Shown: piece by piece, positions 8,534-19,283 of the stretch
How positions within the stretch are numbered: the stretch's first letter is position 1
Layout of the letters: every line of letters starts with the position of its first letter
DNA from: Paenibacillus sinopodophylli
GTDB lineage: Bacteria > Bacillota > Bacilli > Paenibacillales > Paenibacillaceae
Assembly (NCBI RefSeq): GCF_005930355.1
Contig: NZ_VDBO01000001.1
Coordinates: forward strand, 1,840,767-1,904,766
Direction of reading: 5' to 3'
DNA length: 64,000 bases
The notes under the pieces: generated by a model
Database searches by the model: none
The model's input: the letters and a program-made list of their open reading frames with translations, nothing else
What the model was told of the DNA's origin: nothing
Made by a program: the position numbers and the translations under genes

Positions 8534-10120
8534 ATGAAGTACAAGATTAACCAAACACAAACTGCCAAAAACTTAGTGGAAACGCTCTCATTCAGACAAT
8601 TATTAAACCAAGTTTGCTGCCCGACTTATGGTATGGCTGGCAAGGAGCGACTAGAAGAGTTCGGAGCGATGTTCTTCCATCCTATGGAGAGGACAGAATT
8701 ACAACAAATTATCGAACGCTTTAAACATTTTTGCAGCATCCCTCCGTTTATTGTTAGCGATCTCGAATGCGGTCCCGGCAATATGATTCTAGGCGCGACG
8801 AAGTTTCCCTATATGATGGGGCTTAGCCAGACCAATTCGGCAGAGCTCGCTTATGAGGTTGGCGCAAGTACTGCGATAGAAGCTGGAGAGCTTGGCTACA
8901 ACTGGACATTCTCACCAGTGGCAGACTTAGCTGTAGACCCTGACAGCCCAGTTGTTAGTATTAGAAGCGCAGGTAAAAATCCTGAGCAAGCGATTAAGAT
9001 AGCCGGGGCTTATATGACAGGAATGCAGGATCACGGCATGATGGCTACGATTAAGCACTTCCCTGGTGACGGCTATTCCTCTTGGGATCAGCATCTGACG
9101 ACACCTGTCCTTCCACTGGATGCAGATGCGTGGAGAAACGGTCCTGGACACGTTTTCCAAACTCTGATCAATCAGGGCGCTATGACGATCATGCCAGGGC
9201 ATATTGGTTTCCCCGCCTTTGACGAACCGGATGATCGTGGACTGTATCCACCTGCGACAGTATCGAAAAAACTGCTGATGGATTTGCTAAGAAATGAGAT
9301 GGGTTTTGAGGGGCTGGTCGTGTCGGACGCGATTGAAATGGGCGGCGTTGTCGGCTATATGAATTACTATGATGCTTGTGCGGCCGCACTTACCAATGGG
9401 TGTGACATGTTGCTGTTCCCCAGAATGGACGAGCGTTTCTACATAGAGATGGAGAAGCGATTCGATAGCGGCAGCTTGACTCTTGAGACACTCCGCGATC
9501 GGGCATGCCGAATTGTGTCGCTCAAAGAGCAATTTGGCCTTTTCGAAGACACACAATCTGCTTCCCAAAAGCGGTCACCAGATAAAGCGGTTCACGCGGC
9601 ATTGGCAGAAGAGGTCATGAAACAAAGTATTACGCTCGTTAGAGATCGTGCAAGTTTAATCCCCTATCCTCTTCTACCGGAGACAAAAGTTTTACATGCT
9701 GTCATTATGAACAATCACGAGCGTTATGGGGAATTGTTCGAAAAGATGAAACTTGAGATTAGCCGCTATTCCCATTCGGTGGATCAATGGATCGATCCGG
9801 GTCCCGACGCCTTGTTTAAGGCCGTAGCCGACAAAACGTACGATGTCATCATTTGCTCCATCGGCAGCCGCCTGAGCTATGGATTGAATGTCGTTCGACT
9901 GCATGACGAAGTAGCAAGAAACATGATGGGCGGCTGGACAAAGTTTGATACACCGATTATTTTTGTTTCCCACTTCCATTCTTTCGTACATAAGGAATAC
10001 GAGGCTTCGATCGACACAATCGTGAACACCTATGGAGATATCGACAGTACCGCCAAATATCTGGTGCAGGCGATTACTGGCAACATGCCGATTAATAGAG
10101 AGCTGGTTGCCCACGATTAA
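8534..10120 (+). CDS. Glycoside hydrolase family 3-like protein
   Basis: Cytoplasmic enzyme of 528 residues with a GH3 N-terminal TIM barrel (residues about 30-340) and a C-terminal alpha/beta domain. Visible motifs are FIVSDLECGPG, FSPVADLAVDP, KHFPGDGYSSWDQH and VVSDAIEMGG, the last carrying the expected nucleophile Asp. The layout is that of the NagZ/beta-N-acetylhexosaminidase branch, which uses an Asp-His pair after KHFPG. Here the signature is altered (PGDG instead of PGHG, DQH instead of DSH), although both the Asp and the His remain. The ATG at 8534 follows AGGAG by eight bases. It lies 59 bases downstream of the AraC regulator and ends at a strong terminator. The substrate cannot be read from the sequence. 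Confidence 0.87.
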   Translation: MKYKINQTQTAKNLVETLSFRQLLNQVCCPTYGMAGKERLEEFGAMFFHPMERTELQQIIERFKHFCSIPPFIVSDLECGPGNMILGATKFPYMMGLSQTNSAELAYEVGASTAIEAGELGYNWTFSPVADLAVDPDSPVVSIRSAGKNPEQAIKIAGAYMTGMQDHGMMATIKHFPGDGYSSWDQHLTTPVLPLDADAWRNGPGHVFQTLINQGAMTIMPGHIGFPAFDEPDDRGLYPPATVSKKLLMDLLRNEMGFEGLVVSDAIEMGGVVGYMNYYDACAAALTNGCDMLLFPRMDERFYIEMEKRFDSGSLTLETLRDRACRIVSLKEQFGLFEDTQSASQKRSPDKAVHAALAEEVMKQSITLVRDRASLIPYPLLPETKVLHAVIMNNHERYGELFEKMKLEISRYSHSVDQWIDPGPDALFKAVADKTYDVIICSIGSRLSYGLNVVRLHDEVARNMMGGWTKFDTPIIFVSHFHSFVHKEYEASIDTIVNTYGDIDSTAKYLVQAITGNMPINRELVAHD

Positions 10121-10130
10121 TACAATAAAA

Positions 10131-10175
10131 GGCCGAACATCTCAACAGATAAATCTGTTAGATGCTCGGCTTTTT
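10131..10175. terminator. Bidirectional rho-independent terminator
   Basis: GCCGAACATCT...ACAG and CTGT...AGATGCTCGGC form a long stem with small mismatches. It is flanked by AAAA on the left and TTTTT on the right. It separates the converging GH3-like gene (plus) and dehydrogenase gene (minus), and could serve both. Confidence 0.8.
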
Positions 10176-10185
10176 CCTTTACTAG

Positions 10186-11238
10186 TTATGAAGTCCAATC
10201 AAATACAACGGAGAAGACATCATTAGGGTGTAAACGCAATTGTTCGTATGCTGCTGCTGCTTCTGTATAAGGAACAACGCGGTCGATATAAGCCTTAGGA
10301 TCAATCACTTTACGCCGAATGGCCTCCACGGCATTCAACCGATCCTCATTCCCCCGATCTCCAGGCATGAGAAGGAGAACACCTTCTGAATTCAAATCAA
10401 CCCTAGGATCAAGGCTTAGCTTCTCTATGTACGTGCCTTGATAAACAATACGCGGCCAATGACCGACAATGCCTGAAATTGGGTTCACATAATACGTTTT
10501 CGGATCACGAAACACATTTGGCGTTTTACGAATCAGCTTGTGAGCAAGCGTTACACCTTGCGAGGAGCCTGAAGCTTCAATAACGATGTTTGCACCGCCA
10601 TCACAATAGGCAAGTATACGCTCCAAGGCATCAGGGTCAGAAGCCTGAACACAAGCATGAACCCCATAACGCAAGGAACGCTTAAGTCTAGACTCCGACA
10701 AATCAACAGCAATCACCCGGCAGCCTTGACTGACTAGAAGACCCGCGGAGAACGCTCCAATTACCCCCTGCCCGATGACCACTGCACATTCATCACGCTG
10801 TGGCTGCGCTGCCATAACGCCTCGCAAGCTAATAGCTGCCACTTGACTAGCGACATAGTCCAAAGGATCACAGCCTATTGGCAACAGAATAGGCTTATCC
10901 TCCACACCAACTAGATGCATATTAGCCTGCCCTCCCCATTGCGAATAAATATCCTTGGGACCCGATTGCGGGTTGTAACTCAGAAGATCACCAACACGAT
11001 AACCCTTTACATTTCCGCCTATTTGGACTACCTCACCGACAGCCGCATATCCAGGAATTAATGGGAACTTGTCAGAAGCACCATAATGACCACCTAGGAC
11101 GCGTGTTTCCGTTCCACTTGAAACAAAGGTATAGTGTGTTTTTACTAGCATTTGATCATCATTCATCTCAGGTAATGTAAATGTACCGAAGCCTACCTTG
11201 TTTGTACCTTCAAATACAATGGCATGAATAGTTGTCAT
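10186..11238 (-). CDS. Zinc-type alcohol dehydrogenase-like protein
   Basis: Medium-chain dehydrogenase/reductase superfamily, 350 residues. The N-terminal GroES-like domain contains VSSGTETRVLGGHYG and PLIPGYAAVGEV. The nucleotide-binding domain has VIGQGVIGAFSAGL and ends its second strand in an acidic residue (VIAVDLSESR), which favours NAD(H). The Cys and His-Glu zinc ligands of classical alcohol dehydrogenases are not at their usual places, as in the SSGTE-type subgroup often found in sugar or secondary-metabolite clusters. The ATG at 11238 follows GGGAGG. It lies just beyond the terminator of the giant secreted-protein gene. Oxidation of a sugar or sugar acid is inferred from the neighbourhood. 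Confidence 0.85.
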   Translation of the reverse strand: MTTIHAIVFEGTNKVGFGTFTLPEMNDDQMLVKTHYTFVSSGTETRVLGGHYGASDKFPLIPGYAAVGEVVQIGGNVKGYRVGDLLSYNPQSGPKDIYSQWGGQANMHLVGVEDKPILLPIGCDPLDYVASQVAAISLRGVMAAQPQRDECAVVIGQGVIGAFSAGLLVSQGCRVIAVDLSESRLKRSLRYGVHACVQASDPDALERILAYCDGGANIVIEASGSSQGVTLAHKLIRKTPNVFRDPKTYYVNPISGIVGHWPRIVYQGTYIEKLSLDPRVDLNSEGVLLLMPGDRGNEDRLNAVEAIRRKVIDPKAYIDRVVPYTEAAAAYEQLRLHPNDVFSVVFDWTS

Positions 11239-11296
11239 CTCTACTTTCCTCCCTTTAGTAAAGAGCAATGTTCCTATGATATGGATATAAAAAGCA

Positions 11297-11330
11297 AACA
11301 AAACGAAGATCCGTAGACCTTCGTTTTGTT
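11297..11330 (-). terminator. Rho-independent terminator of the giant secreted-protein gene
   Basis: A perfect 12-base-pair stem (arms 11297-11308 and 11319-11330, AACAAAACGAAG) begins 14 bases after the stop codon at 11344. On the minus strand it is followed by TGCTTTTTA. It also lies immediately upstream of the dehydrogenase gene. Confidence 0.75.
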
Positions 11331-11343
11331 GTCCCGCATCAGG

Positions 11344-14300
11344 TTATAACTCAAATACGACCATTGGATTTGTCGTAATCGCAGCTACCATTTCTTTGTA
11401 AACACCTCCATAGGTCATGCCAAACGTATACGTACCCGGCAACAATTCCTTGCTGATCTCGCCGTCAGCTGTAGTTCCCACCGTCTTCCAGCTTCCCGCA
11501 TAATAGCTCGCGTTGCCGCCATCTATGAGATTACCTTGGCTATCCTTCAGCTGCACCTTGACCTTGACCGTCTGGAAGGCAACCACGGGGTTATTGCCTA
11601 CATGCTGTACTTGCTCCCTATACGTGCCTTCATAGGTCATGCCGAAAGTATAAGAACCAGGAAGCAGCTCTTTGCTGACTTCACCGCCAGCAGTACTACC
11701 CATCGTCCGCCAGCTTCCTGCATAGTAGCTTGCACTTCCGCTGTCCAACTGATTGCCTTGGCTATCCTTCAGCTGTGCTTTGACCTTGACTGTCTGGAAG
11801 GCAACCATGGGGTTAATGCCTACATGCTGTACTTGCTCCTTATATGTCCCTTCATAGGTCATACCGAAGGTATACGAACCAGGAAGCAGCTCTTTGCTGA
11901 CTTCACCGCCAACAGTAATGCCTATCGTCCGCCAGCTTCCTGCATAGTAGCTTGCACTTCCGCTGTCCAACTGATTGCCTTGGCTATCCTTCAGCTGTGC
12001 CTTGACCTTAACCGTCTGAAAGCTAACCGTATGGTTAGTTCCTGTATGTTGAACTAACTCCTTAGAAGTCCCTTCATAACTCATACTAAACGTATAGCTT
12101 TTTGCGGGAAGTCTCTTACTTGCTTTGCCGTCAGCGCCCGTCACACCAAAGCTTTTCCATCCTCCATCATAGTATGTCACTATGCCCCCGCTAAGCGGAT
12201 TGCCGCTGCTGTCTTGAAGCTGAACGCTTACGGCTGATGTAGCCAGCGTAAAGGCAATCTGCTGAGAAAGCTCAACGTTTCCTGATCGATCCGTTGATCT
12301 ATAACTAAAATCAATAGAACCTTGCTCATCGAAGGCAACGGCTGACGTATACAACTGCCAAGTCGTTCCATTATCCAGACTGTACTCCGTCCTCGCTACA
12401 CCAGACAGACTGTCCGTGCTTGCCAATGTGACGGTGACTGGGTTCACATAGGTGCCGTTAGGTCCATCCGGCTCAGCAGGCGATAACGAGGCTGTAGTTG
12501 CTGGAGCCATCGTATCCTTAATGACCGGCCGAACTTCAACATCGTCCAGATAATAGGTATCAAGTGCTGAAGGTAAATCTGTGAACATGTACATCGCCAT
12601 ATTCGTAACCGTGCCTGTCTCTGGAAGGGTATATAGGCCTTCTATATGCGTCCAAGACGAGGAGCTTAATGGCTCGCTTGTGAAAATAATTCTTTGTTTC
12701 GATACACCATCCAGCCTGTAAGTCAATCCTAAGCGCAGCACTACACCATCTGTGGACTCAGGCGCTAATTTGACCCATGCCGAATAGTAGTATTCTTCGC
12801 CTTTCTGGATATTAGCGGGAAAGTTGATGCTGCCAAACGGGTTTGTCTTGGTGATCTTTAATGCTTGGCTACCCCCATGGGCCTCAAGGTTACTTAGCGT
12901 CCTTACAATTTCCCAACCTGTATAAAGCGGTGTTGCCCCTTCCATGCCCGGATCGTTAATCAAGTTGCTGCCTACTATAGGAGCGAGCACCGTAACGACA
13001 GCCGTAGCTGATTTTCCGCCTTTTGCAGCCGTAACGGTAATTGTTGCTGTACCCGCACTCTTCGCATGCACGATTCCGGTCGCATCAACCGTAGCCACAT
13101 TAGGATGATTGGAGCTCCACGTTACCGCGTTGCTCGCATCCGTCGGCAATACCGTCACGGCAAGCGCTTCGGACTGACCCAAGGTCAGGCTTAGTGAGGT
13201 TTTGTTCAGGCTTACCTCAGCAACTTCAATCCAGCTCGTGATTCCTTTGAAATAAGCCCAATCCGTCAATACACCTGTTAGCAGTGCAGGTTTGTTAGCA
13301 TTCCCAAGCAAACTGCCTGCCTGGTTTCCAATCGAGATTTTGGTTCCCACACCGACGCTTCCAGCAAATCCATAAAGTTGGTCCTTTCTCATAATCCCTT
13401 CCGTCAATACTCTTCCAGACTGTCCTGGTGCAATGGGCTCTAGTGCAATGCCTATGAAGCTCTCAACAGAATCAGCTGGTGTCATTAAGCGTAATGTCGT
13501 ATTATCGGCGTCAAATGAAACAGCGGCAAATCTAGGAATGCCAACCTGTGTTTGATTCAGCAGTGTCATTTGTTTATCAGTCACCTGCGGATAGTACTCG
13601 TTTGCCGTTACGTTATACTCTGCCGCATAGCCTGAAGTGCCCAATGCACCATTAATCGCATTGATGATATATGCATTGGTCTTTTCCGTATAATTTTCAT
13701 TAAACGTGATTATTTTGGTCGTTCCATTCTCAAAGATCACCTGCAACGTTTTTGGATTGACAGTTAGATCCCCGAGCCTTCTTCCAAGCGTATTATCCAC
13801 TTGGACGTTGGAGCTGATACCGACTTTAATACCCGAAATATCCCAATAGCCGTATAAGTAACCCTTCAGGCCTCCGCCTCCATCACGGGTAATATAAGTG
13901 CCCAATATGTCTTCTACTGCATTCCCGCTAACCTTTACATTGGAGCTGCTGCCCGTCGAACTGCTGAACAGAGCCAATGCTCTTCCTCTGTGACCATCTG
14001 CATAACCAATTGGTGTACTGTTATTGAAAGTCACGTTATAGTCCGCATGATTAGCATATTGGTTCTCAGGTTTTTGTGAAATCCACGGAGAATCATTCTG
14101 TAGCATGTACGTTCCCACAAATTCACTGTTATTGAAGATGACTTCATCCTGTGTACCGCTTCCTAAGGACTGGATTGTAATAGGATTTGAAGTTATTGTT
14201 GAAACAATTTTGCTGTTATTGATAACATTGATCTGAGGTTCCGTGAAATCCTCCCGATTGTGCACGTACCAGCCCGTAGCCTTGGAAACAAAGGTACTGT

Positions 14301-17300
14301 CATAGAACGTTTCAGATACACCACTTCCTGAACCATAACCCCAAGCATGGGAGCCGTTACCGCTAATACCTCCCCACACCTGAGCTGGATCAATATCCGC
14401 TGAAGGCGTAATTCCAGGATTAGCAGCCACCCAATTCTTCCGGTAGTCGACCGCTTCCAGATTTCCATAATGCTCAATATGAACATTTCTTACAACGTGG
14501 ACAGCATCTTTATTTTTGCCGCTATCCTCACTGTGAAGCGGATACCTCATGTTTTTGGCCGTAATCGTCAGGTTCTCTAGATTGGCTGTACCCTTCAACC
14601 ACAAGGTCGATTGCTCGGTAATTTCGCTATTTGTAGCCGAGGCGCTATTCTCTCCCTTCAGCCAAACAAGATCTCGATCAGTACCGCGCAGAGTAACATA
14701 GGGTTTTACCACCCAATTCTTTTCGGTATACACGCCTGGATAAATCAAAATCACATACTGCTTCTCAGAGCTGCTATCCGTAATGCTGTCGTTCGCCAGC
14801 TTCGGCGAGAGAAAATCACCTGTTCCATCGGCCTTCACCGTTAACGTTACCGTTTCGTTTGTTCTTTCGATGACGGTTACCGTACTGGTGGCCGTTTTTC
14901 CGCTATCCACGCTTATTGCCGTAATTTGAGCGACGCCCAAGCTTCGTCCTATCACGTTTCCATAGGCATCGACAGAAGCTACCTCTGGATCATTGGAATG
15001 CCACACTACCGCTTTGTTAAACGCATCAACTGGCTGAATGACAGGAAACAACGTTTCCGTTTTACCTTCCATAATCGACACAGAGCTCTTATTCAGGCTC
15101 ATATCCGTCACATATATCCAAGCAGGCGTTTCTTTATAGGTAACTGGCCTAACTTCTACATCGTCCAAATAGTACACATCATTTTCTGCTGGCGCGTCTG
15201 TAAATAGATACATCCTGACATTCGTGACGTTCCCTATTTCATTAATGGTATAGGTGCCGCTAACCTGTTTCCATTCCGTACTGCTTAGTGCTGGGCTCGA
15301 GAAAGGACAGAGCTGCTTACCTACACCATCTACGCTATAAGCAAGACATAGCCTAATTATTTTCCCAGGATTCAGATTAGCTTGCAGCCTCACCCATGCG
15401 GAATACTCATATTCCTTCCCTTTCTCGACATTCACTGGAAACTGAACGCTTCCGTATTGGTTTGTCTTCGTTACTTGTAATGAGTATTCTCCGCTATGAT
15501 ATTGCTCCGCGCTCCGCTCTCTTATCGTCTCCCATCCGATTGGAACAACATCCGCTTCCATACTTGCATTGGAAACCATGTTATTCCCCTTTACAGCTAC
15601 TTTTGCAGCTGTATCCAGCGTAATCGCATCAATTGCAAAGTCACCTACTGCATTCGTTGGAACCACTTTGATTTGTTTGATCGTTCCGCTCCATGCCGAA
15701 TGATTGCTCGGGTCCCACACATACTCCCTGAAGCTCGGATCATTAGGCAATACGAAAGTCGTCAGTTTATTTAGCAGATTCCATTCCGAAGATTCGGAAG
15801 TTTTGAAATACACATTCGCTTCATTGCCGCTCGTGTCGTTCCTAAGCTTTATTTTGACCCTCTTAACTACGGCCGCAGGAAAGTTGATGTTATCTGGCGA
15901 GATCAGCTCAGGCTCGTTTCCTGTTGCGGTTGCCTGATAGATTCCGCCTGCTGCCATGCCTCCCGTCACTTGATTGTTGGTCGTCCAGCCCTCCAGATTG
16001 TTAAACTCCCAAACCTTGGAGTCGGTATACATATCTAAAAGCTCAGCATCAGAGTCCCAATTCACAATATACCCGAATGCTTGATTAAAGAATGTTGCTG
16101 GAATCATAAGCTCGCCTGAAGGCTGCAACACAGAAGCGCGCTCCAGTACGATACTTTGGTTATCCTTATAAGCAGTCTGATTACCAGCCTTTAGTCTATA
16201 GATGTGATCGTCTTTCACGCCAATTAAGGTTTGTGTCGATTGCTCCCATTCCGTACTGGCACCGATCAGCTTCAGCATTTCCCCTGCTGGAACCATAACC
16301 GTTTGATTAGCCAGAACCGGCTTCTCATAGAACTGGGCTTCCTTACCGTCAACCTTCACATGAATACCTGTATCAGGCGAATATACAACCCCGATCGAAT
16401 CAATGCTAAAGTCTCCAAGAACCTTCATTGGGTCAAACCGAATCTTACGAATAACTCCATCCCAGTTGGCATTCTTCCACATATCGACCACATAATCGGT
16501 ATAGCCCGTTTTGTTCTTTTCCACGAAAAAGCTTACGGATTTGCGTTCATTCCAGTTACCATCCTCATTGGTAATAAAGAATACCTGAGCTGAGGAGCTT
16601 ATATTGCTCTTCATTCTAATTCTCAGATAGGGATGATCAGAAGCCTGAATATTCAAGTAGTCCGCTGACCGGATGCCAGGATCAATGTCAATCGCTGTTC
16701 CTGAGTAAGCGCCATTGCTAACCTCATCATTGATGACCTGCTTCTCCAAACTCCAGCCCTCTGAATCGTCATCCGTGTCGAAACCCCAGAACAAACCGTA
16801 CTCGTCCGTCACAGCTGGTGGCGTTGGTGTCTTTAATGTCAATACTCTGCCTCGCGGGTGCAAGATGTTCATTCTGTCCTTCTGCGCTTGCGTTGGCTGT
16901 ACATCCGAATGCGCAGTACCACTTGTGAATACGTTCCGGACGGCATCAAGATAACCAAAGCCCGCTAAACCCGCAGGCATAATGAAATGTCCCTCTCCAA
17001 ACTCGTTCCAATTATCAAGCATTACCATTTTCTTGCCTAAGCTGCCCGCTGGCATCGATGGCTGTAAGGTATCCTTTGCCCACTGTGCAACAGCTTGGAA
17101 CTCCGAAGGAGTCGTATAGTAGCCTTCCTGGCCTCCCCATGCCAAATCGTCTCTTCCCATACTGATCATCGGGAGCGCATCAATGATGCCTGTATCGCGC
17201 TGGGCAGTCATATAAGATTTCTGAACCTCCGCATGCCCGCCCATACTGTCCCAGGAATACGCATAGACAGCATCGAATCCTGCCAGCTTTCTATTGCTCA

Positions 17301-19155
17301 AGACTGTGGGGTCCGACGCTGAAGTGGTAATCAACAGTATAAGGTCGTCGAACCCTAGCGCTTTAACAGCGTTTCTTAAGTAATCCATCTCGGCTTTGAC
17401 AAGTTCCAAGCTCTTCGTGCTGCCTCCGAAATCGCGCAAGAGACCGTCAAGGCTATAGATCGTGAGTACTGGTTTATTATCAATCACCATATAACGCGGA
17501 TCCTTGAAATAATATTCGATCCAGTATGGCACGATATTCGTACGGAAGTCTTCGCTATCCTTCGCTTTGGATGCCCCATTTTCCCACATAATAGCGAACT
17601 TCGTTTGGTTGCTATATTTGGCATTGAAAAACCCATCGTGAAGCGAGTTATGCAAATAAGGTTCTTTTATCGGCACGCCATCCCCGAAAGTCGGTCTAAA
17701 CCAGCATGAGACTTGGTAATCAATGCCGTGCTCAACCATCCATTTAATTTCCCAATCCGCCGTCTCTGGATTGCCCTCGTCATAATAGCCCAAGTAAGGC
17801 TCCCGCTCCGAGTGAGGTGTAATCGTATCCCAACCGAGATGATTTCCTTCCCTCCAGATTGGACAGCCTTGAATACCAACCGCTTGATCAGATGAGATCA
17901 CAGCATTCGGAGCAGGCACATAATCGACTGGAAGTGGCAAATCCTCGTATAGTAGAATATCATCCAGCCATATCACACCTTGTGCTGCTGCACCTGCCTT
18001 GAATGCGACGCCATCCAAGCTTGTCGAACTGGAAGTAAGTGGAACTCCTTGCGCTTGCAGTTTGCCATTTACGTAAATATCAGCCGTAGTCTCATTTAGA
18101 TTCAGCTTCACCTTCACTGCATACCAAAGATTAGCCAAATAATCATAGAAGGGCACAGGCTGACCTACACCATTGATATAGGAGAGCTTGCCGCTTTCAG
18201 TTACTAACTTCATGACGGTCGTACTGCCGCTTACAACCTCAGCGGAATATCCGTCCTGCTTCTGAGGAATTAAAAGCTTGTATTCAAAGACCGTATTCGC
18301 CGAAGTAGAAGGCACGTTTTTCTTAAGGCTCATCTCACCAGTCGCCTCAGTGGCGTTCAGTTTGAGACTAAACACATCTGGTCGCACAGAGCTTTTCAGT
18401 TCCTCTACCGCAATCGTTCCGCCTGCAGCAACGGTCTGCCAGTCTTCAGGCAGGTTACCCGGCATGAGGGAAATGAACCTCTCATTGACTGCATAACCCT
18501 TGTGAATTTTAACAGGAGCAATGAACATATCGCCTTTCGATGATGTGCCTGTTTGAATCAGCACATGATTGAGACTGGTTACTGCATGCTTGAAGCTTGC
18601 ATTTGCGGCTTTAAGCACACCGTTGATGTACACATCCACTGAATTTGTGTCAATATTCGCAATGACCTTCACACCATACTCCGTACCTGCTGAGTAGGAT
18701 TGCAAAGTCTGAATACCCCCATTAGAGGTTTCTAGGCTAAGCTCGCCATTACGCGTCACAATACTGACGGCCTCTGTATCGTTACTGCTCAGCTGCCATT
18801 TGACGCCATCCATAATCGCAGATAGCTTAAAGCGATATTCCATTGTGATAGCGCCTTCATTTTGTTCTACGAATAGTCTTCGCATAGATACCGGCAACGT
18901 TGCATTCGTATCACTTATTTTGAACCAGTTCAGGTACGAAGAGGATAGACTCCCTCCCGCTTTGCGGACATCCCAACCAGAAGGCAAGACATCCATCGTC
19001 ACGTTATGGGTGTATGAAAAACTCTCGTCAACCAGATAACCGCTCTGTACGGGAACATCTTCTGCTTTTGCAATAGTCGAATGTAGAAAATAAATAAGTA
19101 CCATGAGCATACAAGCGATAATGATCTCCCCAGCGACCCTTTTCCTCTTGATCAT
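11344..19155 (-). CDS. Giant multimodular secreted polysaccharide-active protein (WbsX/GH99-like plus pectinesterase-like)
   Basis: A 2603-residue exported protein with a signal peptide (charged start, hydrophobic core, STIAKA-E cleavage region). Approximate layout: two concanavalin-like domains (30-410); a WbsX/GH99-like TIM barrel (415-770; [32 protein letters not shown]); a beta-sandwich (785-930); a copper-amine-oxidase-N-like domain (935-1030); another sandwich; a CBM4/9-like domain (1195-1338); a Big2 Ig-like domain (1347-1428); a pectinesterase-like beta-helix (1435-1800; [10 protein letters not shown] at its start); a second Big2 (1977-2055); a second CBM4/9-like domain (2063-2208); an OmpL47-like domain (2215-2305); and four 74-residue repeats to the end. 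No SLH or sortase signal is seen. A terminator separates it from the upstream importer operon. Pectin as substrate is inferred from the pectinesterase-like part. Confidence 0.88.
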   Translation of the reverse strand: MIKRKRVAGEIIIACMLMVLIYFLHSTIAKAEDVPVQSGYLVDESFSYTHNVTMDVLPSGWDVRKAGGSLSSSYLNWFKISDTNATLPVSMRRLFVEQNEGAITMEYRFKLSAIMDGVKWQLSSNDTEAVSIVTRNGELSLETSNGGIQTLQSYSAGTEYGVKVIANIDTNSVDVYINGVLKAANASFKHAVTSLNHVLIQTGTSSKGDMFIAPVKIHKGYAVNERFISLMPGNLPEDWQTVAAGGTIAVEELKSSVRPDVFSLKLNATEATGEMSLKKNVPSTSANTVFEYKLLIPQKQDGYSAEVVSGSTTVMKLVTESGKLSYINGVGQPVPFYDYLANLWYAVKVKLNLNETTADIYVNGKLQAQGVPLTSSSTSLDGVAFKAGAAAQGVIWLDDILLYEDLPLPVDYVPAPNAVISSDQAVGIQGCPIWREGNHLGWDTITPHSEREPYLGYYDEGNPETADWEIKWMVEHGIDYQVSCWFRPTFGDGVPIKEPYLHNSLHDGFFNAKYSNQTKFAIMWENGASKAKDSEDFRTNIVPYWIEYYFKDPRYMVIDNKPVLTIYSLDGLLRDFGGSTKSLELVKAEMDYLRNAVKALGFDDLILLITTSASDPTVLSNRKLAGFDAVYAYSWDSMGGHAEVQKSYMTAQRDTGIIDALPMISMGRDDLAWGGQEGYYTTPSEFQAVAQWAKDTLQPSMPAGSLGKKMVMLDNWNEFGEGHFIMPAGLAGFGYLDAVRNVFTSGTAHSDVQPTQAQKDRMNILHPRGRVLTLKTPTPPAVTDEYGLFWGFDTDDDSEGWSLEKQVINDEVSNGAYSGTAIDIDPGIRSADYLNIQASDHPYLRIRMKSNISSSAQVFFITNEDGNWNERKSVSFFVEKNKTGYTDYVVDMWKNANWDGVIRKIRFDPMKVLGDFSIDSIGVVYSPDTGIHVKVDGKEAQFYEKPVLANQTVMVPAGEMLKLIGASTEWEQSTQTLIGVKDDHIYRLKAGNQTAYKDNQSIVLERASVLQPSGELMIPATFFNQAFGYIVNWDSDAELLDMYTDSKVWEFNNLEGWTTNNQVTGGMAAGGIYQATATGNEPELISPDNINFPAAVVKRVKIKLRNDTSGNEANVYFKTSESSEWNLLNKLTTFVLPNDPSFREYVWDPSNHSAWSGTIKQIKVVPTNAVGDFAIDAITLDTAAKVAVKGNNMVSNASMEADVVPIGWETIRERSAEQYHSGEYSLQVTKTNQYGSVQFPVNVEKGKEYEYSAWVRLQANLNPGKIIRLCLAYSVDGVGKQLCPFSSPALSSTEWKQVSGTYTINEIGNVTNVRMYLFTDAPAENDVYYLDDVEVRPVTYKETPAWIYVTDMSLNKSSVSIMEGKTETLFPVIQPVDAFNKAVVWHSNDPEVASVDAYGNVIGRSLGVAQITAISVDSGKTATSTVTVIERTNETVTLTVKADGTGDFLSPKLANDSITDSSSEKQYVILIYPGVYTEKNWVVKPYVTLRGTDRDLVWLKGENSASATNSEITEQSTLWLKGTANLENLTITAKNMRYPLHSEDSGKNKDAVHVVRNVHIEHYGNLEAVDYRKNWVAANPGITPSADIDPAQVWGGISGNGSHAWGYGSGSGVSETFYDSTFVSKATGWYVHNREDFTEPQINVINNSKIVSTITSNPITIQSLGSGTQDEVIFNNSEFVGTYMLQNDSPWISQKPENQYANHADYNVTFNNSTPIGYADGHRGRALALFSSSTGSSSNVKVSGNAVEDILGTYITRDGGGGLKGYLYGYWDISGIKVGISSNVQVDNTLGRRLGDLTVNPKTLQVIFENGTTKIITFNENYTEKTNAYIINAINGALGTSGYAAEYNVTANEYYPQVTDKQMTLLNQTQVGIPRFAAVSFDADNTTLRLMTPADSVESFIGIALEPIAPGQSGRVLTEGIMRKDQLYGFAGSVGVGTKISIGNQAGSLLGNANKPALLTGVLTDWAYFKGITSWIEVAEVSLNKTSLSLTLGQSEALAVTVLPTDASNAVTWSSNHPNVATVDATGIVHAKSAGTATITVTAAKGGKSATAVVTVLAPIVGSNLINDPGMEGATPLYTGWEIVRTLSNLEAHGGSQALKITKTNPFGSINFPANIQKGEEYYYSAWVKLAPESTDGVVLRLGLTYRLDGVSKQRIIFTSEPLSSSSWTHIEGLYTLPETGTVTNMAMYMFTDLPSALDTYYLDDVEVRPVIKDTMAPATTASLSPAEPDGPNGTYVNPVTVTLASTDSLSGVARTEYSLDNGTTWQLYTSAVAFDEQGSIDFSYRSTDRSGNVELSQQIAFTLATSAVSVQLQDSSGNPLSGGIVTYYDGGWKSFGVTGADGKASKRLPAKSYTFSMSYEGTSKELVQHTGTNHTVSFQTVKVKAQLKDSQGNQLDSGSASYYAGSWRTIGITVGGEVSKELLPGSYTFGMTYEGTYKEQVQHVGINPMVAFQTVKVKAQLKDSQGNQLDSGSASYYAGSWRTMGSTAGGEVSKELLPGSYTFGMTYEGTYREQVQHVGNNPVVAFQTVKVKVQLKDSQGNLIDGGNASYYAGSWKTVGTTADGEISKELLPGTYTFGMTYGGVYKEMVAAITTNPMVVFEL
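11347..12234 (-). repeat. Four tandem 222-bp coding repeats (74 residues each)
   Basis: Four in-frame copies with a 222-base period encode a module built around [22 protein letters not shown] and TYEGTY. The two middle copies are nearly identical in DNA, which points to recent duplication or gene conversion. The first copy is the most diverged ([10 protein letters not shown]). The same module occurs at 36640-37527. Confidence 0.9.
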
Positions 19156-19239
19156 AAATGATCACGCTCCTACTAGATTTTTATTGCATCCATTCGGCAA
19201 ATCTCAAACCCAAACTCCCCCCTTTCACTTGCTTTACAT

Positions 19240-19279
19240 AAAAATTGGAACCGAGTTACGAGTAGCCCGGTTCCAAGTT
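19240..19279 (-). terminator. Rho-independent terminator of the first importer operon
   Basis: A 9-base-pair stem TTGGAACCG/CGGTTCCAA (19245-19253 and 19268-19276) is followed on the minus strand by TTTTTATG. It begins a few bases after the stop codon of the solute-binding protein gene. The giant gene downstream therefore probably has its own promoter in the remaining gap. Confidence 0.85.
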
Positions 19280-19283
19280 TTTA

